DNA from: Thermoplasmata archaeon
Lineage (GTDB): Archaea > Thermoplasmatota > JAKEGO01
Length of the DNA: 11,398 bases
Assembly: GCA_022615805.1 (NCBI GenBank)
Contig: JAKEGO010000066.1
Coordinates: forward strand, 1 to 11,398
Direction of reading: 5' to 3'
The notes under the pieces are model-generated. The model did no database searches. It had not been told where the DNA came from and saw only the letters and a list, made by a program, of their open reading frames with translations. This document shows positions 6,023 to 11,398 of the stretch, one piece after another; within the stretch, counting starts at the first letter, position 1; the number at the start of each line of letters is the position of its first letter. Both the position numbers and the translations under genes were made by a program.

Positions 6023-6576
6023 ATGCCCGTGTCCTCGTCGTACTCCGCGCGGTGGATGTCGACGATGCCGTCGGAGTCCCTCTCGATCCAGTGTTCGTGG
6101 CGTCTCGTGTGGTTTATCAATCCGTGGATGGTCTGCATGTCGAACATGAGGTAAGCCCCCGGCCTGAGCGCCCTTGCCGCGCCCCCGAACGCCTTCCCCA
6201 GATCGTCGGTCGTGAGCATGTAGTTCAGGCTGTCGAACCAGCAGGTGGCGAGGTCGAACTCGCCGTCGTACCGGAGGACGCGGACGTCCCTGCGTTCGAA
6301 GCGTACGTGGTCGGTGACCTTCGCGATGAGGGCCCTGGCGTTGGCGATCTCGAGCATCCGCTCGGAGGCGTCCACGCCCGTCACGCGCATCCCCCGCTTC
6401 GCCATCTCGACGGCGAAGGAGCCCTCGCCGCAGCACATGTCGAGGATCTTCTGCGGCCGGTGCTCCAGGTGCCCGAGGACCTCGGGCATCTTGGCGGCGA
6501 CCTCGCGGCCGTGCCGGGTGTAGCTGCCCTTGGCGTAGACGTCGGCGAAGTCGGCGTAGATCTCATTCCCAGTCAT
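5806..6576 (-). CDS. Class I SAM-dependent methyltransferase, intact copy
   Basis: The 256-residue protein has a complete SAM-binding core: motif I ILDMCCGEG (44-52), VTGVDAS with acidic D69 that should hold the ribose, RRDVRVL (95-101), and FDLATCWFDSLNYM (107-120) at the motif IV position. The C-terminal part (from ~186) is a beta-rich extension ending RFDEVHRQRAYPEDTIARLL, as in small-molecule methyltransferases of the UbiE/COQ5-like kind; the substrate cannot be told. Its ATG overlaps the end of the zinc-ribbon gene by 14 bases, so the two form one operon. The last ~190-217 bases recur twice to the left as fragments, which makes the 3' end of this gene the apparent target of rearrangement. 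Confidence 0.85.
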   Translation of the reverse strand: MTGNEIYADFADVYAKGSYTRHGREVAAKMPEVLGHLEHRPQKILDMCCGEGSFAVEMAKRGMRVTGVDASERMLEIANARALIAKVTDHVRFERRDVRVLRYDGEFDLATCWFDSLNYMLTTDDLGKAFGGAARALRPGAYLMFDMQTIHGLINHTRRHEHWIERDSDGIVDIHRAEYDEDTGIASLHITGFLHVGGGKWRRFDEVHRQRAYPEDTIARLLEESGFEVVQSSGNLDGLADLTMEIDRMWWVARRA

Positions 6577-6760
6577 GCTCGCAGGCCTTGCAGTGCCAGT
6601 GGGGGTCGTGGTCCGAGACGCAGCATCCGCCTATCATCAGTTCCCCGCGGTAGGAGCGCGCCATCACGTCATCCATGCTCTCTGGGGTCGGCAGGCCCCA
6701 GAACCATGGTATCACGCGCGTGCTCCCGCACTTCGGGCACTTCCTTCGTCCCTTGCCCAT
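6563..6760 (-). CDS. Small zinc-ribbon protein
   Basis: A 65-residue protein with two cysteine pairs, CPKC (8-11) and CKAC (57-60), plus CC at 46-47, forming a zinc ribbon around a conserved-looking middle WGLPTPESMDD and LMIGGCCVSDHDPHWHC. I recall archaeal and bacterial proteins with the same layout; none has a proven function. The ATG at 6760 is preferred to one six codons earlier because a TATA-like box (GGTTAAAATG, 6784-6793) would start transcription near 6762, giving an almost leaderless mRNA. It overlaps the methyltransferase start by 14 bases and is therefore the first gene of that operon. A link in function with the methyltransferase is possible but not shown. Confidence 0.75.
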   Translation of the reverse strand: MGKGRRKCPKCGSTRVIPWFWGLPTPESMDDVMARSYRGELMIGGCCVSDHDPHWHCKACEHDWE

Positions 6761-6783
6761 GGTATCCCTACATGTCATGCGGG

Positions 6784-6793
6784 CATTTTAACC
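6784..6793 (-). promoter_or_regulatory. TATA box of the zinc-ribbon/methyltransferase operon
   Basis: The minus strand reads GGTTAAAATG with its centre about 28 bases before the ATG at 6760, the usual spacing for a leaderless archaeal transcript. Confidence 0.5.
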
Positions 6794-6910
6794 TTCTCGA
6801 TGTCCGCCTTTCCCGTCGACCGCCACACGCATGGCCAACGCCAGTTTCATGCTGTCGTTCTCGAACGGGACGGCAGCGAGGATTTCCGGACGTACACAGC
6901 ACTCATTCAT
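6788..6910 (-). CDS. Possible 40-residue protein
   Basis: An ATG at 6910 opens a frame of 40 residues (starts MNECCVRPEILAAVPFENDS) that ends in a TAA lying inside the TATA box of the next operon. Codon choice is plausible for the region, with GTC, CTG, GCG, GAC and GTG common. There is no ribosome binding site and no recognised domain. It fills most of the gap between the zinc-ribbon operon and the cysteine-rich gene; chance is a real alternative. Confidence 0.2.
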   Translation of the reverse strand: MNECCVRPEILAAVPFENDSMKLALAMRVAVDGKGGHREG

Positions 6911-6958
6911 GCTCAAGGAAGACGCCGGAGGGTGTATGAAATGTGAGACTGGATACGG

Positions 6959-7714
6959 TCACATCAGCCTCGTGTTCCGCCGCCAGATCTCCAGCAGTTC
7001 ATGGACGACCTCGTGCTCGTGCTGGTGGCGCCGCGGATTCAGTTTCTCGAGCTGCGCCTCCAGGTACGCCTCGACGGTGGAGTCGGGGACGTACCTGAAC
7101 AGACCGTAGCCCCAAAGCTTCGTCGGGTTGCGCGGGTTCGCGTAGAAGTCCCAGAACCTGAGCCTTGCCCTCGCGGGTATCTTGATCGATGTTTCCGGAT
7201 CTCCGGTGAGGATCGTAGAGCCGTACTCGGGATGCGGGTGCGAGCCGTCGATGCGGAGGAAGCCGAACACCGACCGATCCTCCTCCTCGTCCTTTGGACC
7301 CCTGGTGGTCAGGAGGGCAAGTTTGCCGATGAGCTCGGTGTCGAAACGCAGGCCCTTGCCCGGGCGCTTGCCCGAGATGACCCCGGTCGTGATCTCGTGC
7401 TCCGTGAACAGGCGGCACTCGTAGCACGGGAACTCCGACACGCTCGTGGCCTTGCCGAGCTCAAGGAGGTTGCACTCGTTGTCGGGCAGGCTGCACCAGG
7501 CATGCCTCGCCTCGTGGATGTTCCACCGGCGCCCCCTCGGGCCGCACGGCCCTACGTAGTCAGTGTCCATCCAGTTGCACTTGAATGCCATGTTCCTGTC
7601 GGTCTTGAACCTCGCGCCGCCAAGGGCCCTGCGCTTCTCGGAGTCGAGATACTCCTGCCTGCAGAGGGTGCAACGCGTCCACACGGTCCCGTGCTTGCAG
7701 AACGCCGCGGGCAT
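6959..7714 (-). CDS. Cysteine-rich protein of unknown function, possibly with an EVE/PUA-like domain
   Basis: The 251-residue protein starts at an ATG with GAGGAG 8 bases before it. Its N-terminal 100 residues carry many possible zinc ligands: C6, H8, CTLC (15-18), C46, C57, WCS (C74), C81 and PCYEC (97-100). The C-terminal half reads GKLALLTTRGP (130-140), SVFGFLRIDG (148-157), RFWDFYANP (186-194) and YGLFRYVPD (203-211). I recall this string of motifs (WCS..C, PCYE, LTT.P..E.DR, FGxF, LFRYxxD) from uncharacterised proteins and domains linked with nucleic-acid recognition or defence, but I cannot name the family with certainty. It sits alone on the minus strand 198 bases after the small zinc-ribbon gene at 7913-8080 and no TATA box is evident in that gap, so the two may share a transcript. 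Confidence 0.65.
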   Translation of the reverse strand: MPAAFCKHGTVWTRCTLCRQEYLDSEKRRALGGARFKTDRNMAFKCNWMDTDYVGPCGPRGRRWNIHEARHAWCSLPDNECNLLELGKATSVSEFPCYECRLFTEHEITTGVISGKRPGKGLRFDTELIGKLALLTTRGPKDEEEDRSVFGFLRIDGSHPHPEYGSTILTGDPETSIKIPARARLRFWDFYANPRNPTKLWGYGLFRYVPDSTVEAYLEAQLEKLNPRRHQHEHEVVHELLEIWRRNTRLM

Positions 7715-7912
7715 TCAACGTACTCCTCGTTCGGCCACCGCAGTGCAGGCTGCGAGAGCAGCGTGCCCCCTACGTCGCCCGCAAGGTGTCGACCTGAGTG
7801 AATCGGGCCCCTACCTACTTCTGGGTTTCGATGGCATCGAAGATGCGCCAAAGGTGGGGGATCGGCACTCTGGCCCCGGTTCGACGGACCTCCGCGGCAT
7901 CCGGGGAGGCCG

Positions 7913-8080
7913 TCACCATTCCCAACCGCAGGCCATGCAGCGCCACATGAATCCGCCATCGAGGGCGGCCTCGATGTCGTCGAACTCCGCGCTCTCCGGG
8001 TCCCAGGTCGCGCCCGCGTCCTCTAGGTCGAGCACCTTCCCGGAACCGCACTCGGGACATATCTGGTGCAACTTCGCCAC
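7913..8080 (-). CDS. Small zinc-ribbon protein (55 residues)
   Basis: The product begins VAKLHQICPECGSGKVL and ends WRCMACGWEW, with CPEC (8-11) and CMAC (48-51) as the four zinc ligands and an acidic middle (DPESAEFDDIEAAL). The GTG at 8080 is chosen as start because GGGGTGA lies 5 bases upstream; the frame stays open much further but that extension looks non-coding. A TATA-like element at about 8159-8170 would give a leader near 60 bases. Function is unknown; single zinc ribbons like this often bind nucleic acid or a larger protein. It belongs to the same broad kind as the zinc-ribbon protein at 6563-6760 but is not clearly homologous beyond the CxxC pairs and the final W. Confidence 0.6.
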   Translation of the reverse strand: MAKLHQICPECGSGKVLDLEDAGATWDPESAEFDDIEAALDGGFMWRCMACGWEW

Positions 8081-8447
8081 GCACTTCACCCCCCGGCCGC
8101 GAGGCCGGCAAGACGGAATGCCGTGCTTGGTATGGCACTCATCGTTGGCACTCGAAGGTATATTAGGTTTTTGCCGGCTACCTGGAAAAAGGGATTGACG
8201 GGCCAGGGCCGCGGCCCCGACCCCACCTCCTCTGCGGTTCGCCGCGCCCGATGGAGGGCGCAACAATGTCATCCGATTCACTTTATTTGTAGGTAACTGG
8301 GTTCTCACCCTGTCAATGAATGCCATGGCGTGATATTTCTCGGAAAATACGTACATGGATTATGCACTCGTCAGCGGGCCATTCCCCTTCCCCGGGACCC
8401 ATCACCGGCCCAGAGCGCGAGAGTGCCTTCCCGATGTTCTCCGTCGC
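8081..8447. other. Intergenic stretch without a supported gene
   Basis: These 367 bases hold a probable TATA element (CCTAATATACC on the minus strand, about 8159-8170) for the small zinc-ribbon gene and a 12-base GC palindrome GGGCCGCGGCCC (8206-8217). I see no tRNA, no convincing small gene and no clear terminator. Confidence 0.5.
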
Positions 8448-9086
8448 CTATTTCATCGTCGCGACCCACGCGTAGACCGGTTCCACGAGCGCCTTTATCC
8501 TCTTACGCTCCGCGTTCATCCTGGGCGGCCTCCAGCCATCCGCGGGCTCGAACCAGAAGTCGGTCACGGCGCCGACCCTCTCGCCGGCGTTTCTGAACAC
8601 GACCTTAAGGGGCATACCGAACTCCGCCTGCCAGGGCTCGATCCCGTGGAGCTCGTTCGCGATCGCGACCTTGCTGTCGCCGATGAAGGCGTAGACCAGG
8701 ACGAGCGGGAGCCGTTTCAGCGACGACCTGCCGCTCCATCCGGCCACCGTCCACGTGTGCACCTTCGCGGTCGGCGGGAACTCGACCCATTCGGTCGGCT
8801 GCAGCCTGCAGTCGAGGCGCCAGCAGTTCGTCCGCGGGGGCACGAAGGAGTCGCCGCACCTCGGGCACCTCGTGCCGAAGATCCTCCCGTTCAGCAGTTC
8901 CATGAAGAACCTGCTGTTCACGCCGTGCCTGAGCCTGTACAGCTGGTCGTAGTGCATGAACTGGTTGAAGTAGTTCCCGTCCGCGGAGATCTCGTACCCG
9001 GTGAACTCGAGCCCCGTCTCGGCCGACTCGGTCGGGAGGTTGACCTGCCCCTCCGCGGGGAACTTTGGCTTCGGCCTGTCCTCCAT
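8448..9086 (-). CDS. DUF35 zinc-ribbon/OB-fold protein, acyl-CoA-binding partner of the thiolase-like enzyme
   Basis: The 212-residue protein has an N-terminal helical part (YFNQFMHYDQLYRLRHGVNS, 39-58), a zinc ribbon CPRCG (74-78) with C88 and C93, and an OB-fold from about 105 (AKVHTWTVAGW, LVLVYAFIGDSKVAI). This is the DUF35 layout. In archaea such proteins bridge thiolase and HMG-CoA synthase and pass the CoA-bound intermediate; in actinobacteria related proteins join thiolase-fold aldolases of sterol side-chain breakdown. The ATG overlaps the TGA of the upstream thiolase-like gene (TGATG), and a strong site (GGAGGTG) lies just before it, so the two are made together. No HMG-CoA synthase gene is seen in the window. 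Confidence 0.85.
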   Translation of the reverse strand: MEDRPKPKFPAEGQVNLPTESAETGLEFTGYEISADGNYFNQFMHYDQLYRLRHGVNSRFFMELLNGRIFGTRCPRCGDSFVPPRTNCWRLDCRLQPTEWVEFPPTAKVHTWTVAGWSGRSSLKRLPLVLVYAFIGDSKVAIANELHGIEPWQAEFGMPLKVVFRNAGERVGAVTDFWFEPADGWRPPRMNAERKRIKALVEPVYAWVATMK

Positions 9087-10339
9087 CACGCGCACCTCCT
9101 CAGGATGAAGTTGGATATGCTCGTCCCGGTCCCCGCATGGCTGTTGACGATGCCGCATCCGGCGTCCGGAACCTCCGTCCTCTTCGAAAGATGCTTCTTC
9201 GGTATCATGCCGCATAGCTGGTAGTACGCCTCGACGGCCGACATCAGGCCGGTGGCCCCGACCGGATGCCCGTAGCCCATCAGCCCGCCCCCGGGGTTCA
9301 TGGGAATGCTGCCTGTCAACTCCGTCTCTCCGTCCCTGAGGAACTGCGCGACCCCGTCGGTGTCGGTAAGGTAGAGGGCCTTGTAGATCTGGGCCTCCGA
9401 CGTGCTGAACGCGTCGTGGATCTCGCCGAAGTCGATCTGGTGGAGCGGATCGTCGATGCCCGCCATCCTGTACGCGAAATCGGCCGACTGGCGGCACGCG
9501 CCGAACTCCGTCATGTCAGGATAACCAGGGCCGTAACGCTCTGCCCATGCCGGGTAGTTGGGTCTGTCGCCCGCTCGGATCGTGCACGAGGAGAGCCCGA
9601 TCCCGTCTATCGTGACATAGCCGTCGGGGTTCACCTTCCTGGCGTATTCCTCCGTGCAGACGACCATGAAGGCGACGCCGCGGGACATGAGGCAGCAGTC
9701 GTACTTCTTGATCGGGTACGCGATGAGCTTCGAGCCCATGACATCGTCGACGGTGATGTGCCTGTGCTCGGTCCGGTACCACTGCGCCTTCGGGTTGTCC
9801 ATGGCGTTGTTGCGGTTCTTCGCGCCTATCGCAGCGACGTCCTCCTCGGTCACGCGGTTCTCCCTCATCCATTTGTTGGCCATGGCCGCGTAGTAGATCG
9901 GATAGATCCCGCCGACGAGCAGCTCGTAGCGGATGTCCGAGGCCATGGCGATGAACTCGCTCCCCTGCGACTGGCTGACGGAATCCATGGTCTCCCAGCC
10001 GACTATGCCGACGACATCGTGGTGGCCGGACATGATCGCGAGCGCCGCCGCGTAGAGCGCCGAGCCTCCGGTGTTCCCGCCGTTCTCGACCCGGAAGTGC
10101 GGCAGGCCTACGAGACCGAGGTGATCGTGAACTATCCATTCGCCGGCGAGCTGGTGCGCGAAGTGCACCGAGAAGTGCGAGTAGACCATCAGGTCCACGT
10201 CGCGAAGGTGGAATTCGGGGACGTCCTCCTGCACCTCCCGAACGCACTCGGCGGCTCCGTTCTCCGGGTTCTCCCACCCCGAGGGCCCATAGTCGAAGGG
10301 GGTCGTCGCGCCCCCGATGATGCACACCTTCCTGGTCAA
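9086..10339 (-). CDS. Thiolase-fold enzyme (SCP-x/acetyl-CoA acetyltransferase-like), nucleophile Cys apparently missing
   Basis: The frame extends far upstream, but the thiolase begins at the TTG at 10339 (product starts MTRKVCIIGGATTPF), which has GGAGGAG 5 bases before it; this gives 417 residues, normal for the family. Visible signatures are GEIHDAFSTSE (305-315) and NPGGGLMGYGHPVGATG (348-364, with H358), and near the end SHAGTGTS (400-407). The stretch that normally holds the acyl-accepting cysteine (VExACASGG) reads VENGGNTGG (84-92), with Gly at the expected position. Without that Cys it probably does not perform the normal Claisen condensation; a retro-aldol or a non-catalytic role in a complex is possible. 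The DUF35 gene follows with one-base overlap. The family is certain, the reaction is not. Confidence 0.85.
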   Translation of the reverse strand: MTRKVCIIGGATTPFDYGPSGWENPENGAAECVREVQEDVPEFHLRDVDLMVYSHFSVHFAHQLAGEWIVHDHLGLVGLPHFRVENGGNTGGSALYAAALAIMSGHHDVVGIVGWETMDSVSQSQGSEFIAMASDIRYELLVGGIYPIYYAAMANKWMRENRVTEEDVAAIGAKNRNNAMDNPKAQWYRTEHRHITVDDVMGSKLIAYPIKKYDCCLMSRGVAFMVVCTEEYARKVNPDGYVTIDGIGLSSCTIRAGDRPNYPAWAERYGPGYPDMTEFGACRQSADFAYRMAGIDDPLHQIDFGEIHDAFSTSEAQIYKALYLTDTDGVAQFLRDGETELTGSIPMNPGGGLMGYGHPVGATGLMSAVEAYYQLCGMIPKKHLSKRTEVPDAGCGIVNSHAGTGTSISNFILRRCA

Positions 10340-10648
10340 CTCGACTCCTCCGTTCCTCTCGTGGCGCACATGCACGTCTCGATCGTCACAACGGCCCGCT
10401 CGGCGCCCCCTCGCGGAGCCTCTGTGTCCCTGCATAACGGGTGAGGGAAATAAACCTTCCGTCCGCTGCTCGATCCCGTATGTCGTTATTCGGCGGTCGA
10501 TGTATTTTCCGGTTATCATAATGTCAAGCGGCCGGAAGGGGCCCGCGGCGGAGAGTCGCCGCGCGGGTCCCCAGTAACGAAGCGCACCGGACACGTCGAG
10601 CGTGCGCTCCACTAAACGGTTAAATATCGACGCGCCGTTCCCGGGGAC
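10340..10648. promoter_or_regulatory. Divergent promoter region between the thiolase-like gene and trpS
   Basis: About 310 bases without a gene. For trpS, GGTTAAATATC at 10618-10628 is a good TATA box 22-29 bases before the ATG, predicting a leaderless mRNA. For the thiolase operon a weaker minus-strand element, GGTTTATTTCC near 10445-10455, would give an ~85-base leader containing the ribosome site. The region also holds a long GC hairpin at 10538-10572. Confidence 0.55.
10538..10572. repeat. Long GC-rich imperfect hairpin
   Basis: GGGGCCCGCGGCG (10538-10550) and CGCCGCGCGGGTCCCC (10557-10572) pair with small bulges around the six-base loop GAGAGT. It lies upstream of both predicted transcription starts, so it is not in either mRNA by the simplest reading. 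Protein binding, a small RNA or a dispersed repeat are all possible. Confidence 0.55.
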
Positions 10649-11398
10649 ATGCCGGAGGAGCGGATCGACCCGTGGGCGTCTGTGACCTACGATTACAAGC
10701 GGCTCATCGAGAGGTTCGGCATCGAGCCGTTCGGCCTCGACCGTTTCCCGTTGCCCGACCCGCCTGAGAAGTTCCGCAGGGGCGTCGTGTTCGGGCACAG
10801 GGGCTTCCCCACGGTCCACCGCGCGATAACGGCCGGAGAACCCTTCGCCGTCCTGACCGGTCTCGCCCCGTCGGGCCGCATGCACTTCGGCCACAAGATG
10901 GTCCTGGACCAGGTCCTCGCGTACCACCGGTGGGGCGCCGACGTGTCCGTCGCCGTCGCCGACCTCGAGGCGTGGGGCGCGCGCGGCGTTCCGGTGGAGC
11001 GCAGCCGTCGGATCGCTATGGACGAGTACCTGCTCAACTACGTCGCGCTCGGCCTCCCGGTCGAGAGGACGCAGATCTACTGGCAGTCCGGCAGGAAGGA
11101 CGTCGAGGACCTCGCCTTCGTACTGTCGAGGGCTGTGAACTGGTCGACGATGAGGGCGGTCTACGGTTTCAACGACGAGACGAACATGGCGCACATCCAG
11201 GCACCGATGGTCCAGGTCGGCGACATCCTCCACGTGCAGCTCGAGCGCTGGGGTGGGCCGCGCCCGACCATCGTCCCGGTCGGCGTCGACCAGGACCCGC
11301 ACATCCGGGTGAGCCGCGACATCGCGAGGTCGTTCCGCGCCTACGGCGTCCAGGAGGTCCGAGCGGCCGACGCCGGCGTCCCGAGGGGCGCGAGGACG
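10649..11398 (+). CDS. trpS: Tryptophanyl-tRNA synthetase, N-terminal 250 residues (runs off the right edge)
   Basis: The gene starts at an ATG 22-29 bases behind a TATA box and continues open to the window edge. The product charges tRNA-Trp with tryptophan in the cytosol. The N-terminal part (IDPWASVTYDYKRLIERFGI) and the class I signature PSGRMHFGHK (74-83, the HIGH motif as HFGH) fit archaeal/eukaryotic TrpRS, as do VEDLAFVLSRAVNW (152-165), MAHIQAPMVQVGDILH (180-195) and PVGVDQDPHIRVSRD (210-224), which line the tryptophan and adenylate pocket. The KMSKS loop would lie beyond the window. It is divergent from the thiolase operon. An essential single-copy gene here suggests that the right end of the window is ordinary chromosome. 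Confidence 0.93.
   Translation, partial: MPEERIDPWASVTYDYKRLIERFGIEPFGLDRFPLPDPPEKFRRGVVFGHRGFPTVHRAITAGEPFAVLTGLAPSGRMHFGHKMVLDQVLAYHRWGADVSVAVADLEAWGARGVPVERSRRIAMDEYLLNYVALGLPVERTQIYWQSGRKDVEDLAFVLSRAVNWSTMRAVYGFNDETNMAHIQAPMVQVGDILHVQLERWGGPRPTIVPVGVDQDPHIRVSRDIARSFRAYGVQEVRAADAGVPRGART

Noticed and set aside
5767..6939. 390-residue plus-strand open frame opposite the methyltransferase
   Set aside because: It is antisense to a methyltransferase with all SAM motifs; its repeated PPHPP-like start is only the opposite strand of the direct repeat.
8206..8217. Perfect GC palindrome GGGCCGCGGCCC
   Set aside because: A single 12-base GC palindrome is expected by chance in such GC-rich spacer DNA and has no partner or nearby promoter.
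7913..8356. Longer 147-residue form of the small zinc-ribbon protein
   Set aside because: The first 90 residues look non-coding, a TATA element lies inside them, and GGGGTGA with a GTG at 8080 gives a better start.
9266..10444. 392-residue plus-strand open frame opposite the thiolase gene
   Set aside because: Composition is Arg/Val/Asp-rich with no domain, and the opposite strand carries clear thiolase motifs, so it is a shadow.
9086..11302. A 738-residue open frame on the minus strand containing the thiolase
   Set aside because: Only the part after the TTG at 10339 resembles a thiolase and has a ribosome binding site; the rest runs antisense through trpS and the promoter region, an effect of high GC content.
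1..11398. CRISPR array or tandem short repeats
   Set aside because: No regularly spaced short repeat was found; the only notable repeats are the three long direct copies and the palindromes listed.

Overview
The window looks archaeal and fairly GC-rich. Several genes sit about 25-30 bases behind TATA-like boxes and appear leaderless, and others have GGAGG- or GGTGA-type ribosome binding sites. The tryptophanyl-tRNA synthetase is of the archaeal/eukaryotic kind, and a thiolase-fold protein is paired with a DUF35 protein as in archaea. Overall style suggests a Thermoplasmatota/Methanomassiliicoccales-like methanogen relative, but that placement is inference. No CRISPR array, rRNA or tRNA was seen.

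Left part (1-5805) is accessory DNA built from defence or toxin-antitoxin-like modules: the 5' part of a small unknown gene (minus strand); a decayed non-coding stretch ending in a hairpin like an IS200/IS605-family right end; a large intact DUF2075 nuclease-helicase (plus strand); an AbiEi/AbiEii-like pair (minus strand) behind an operator-rich promoter; and a RelE-like toxin with a small winged-helix-like partner (minus strand).

The most striking structure links these modules. The last ~190 bases of a SAM methyltransferase gene, whose complete copy lies at 5806-6576, recur twice as headless pseudogene fragments at 2590-2806 and 4677-4853, all in the same orientation and all ending at the same stop codon. 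Fragments 1 and 2 are 148/150 identical by hand alignment; fragment 1 and the intact gene are about 136/150. One copy lies at each boundary: DUF2075 | copy 1 | AbiE pair | copy 2 | RelE pair | copy 3 (intact gene). This looks like repeated insertion or duplication at the 3' end of a protein-coding gene.

The middle part (5806-8447) holds small and poorly known genes on the minus strand: a zinc-ribbon protein overlapping the methyltransferase, a cysteine-rich protein of unknown role, and a 55-residue zinc ribbon. The right part (8448-11398) looks more like core genome: a DUF35 acyl-CoA-binding protein translationally coupled to a thiolase-fold enzyme that seems to lack the nucleophilic cysteine, then, divergently, the start of trpS. 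Only the promoter region, containing a long GC hairpin, separates the thiolase and trpS genes.
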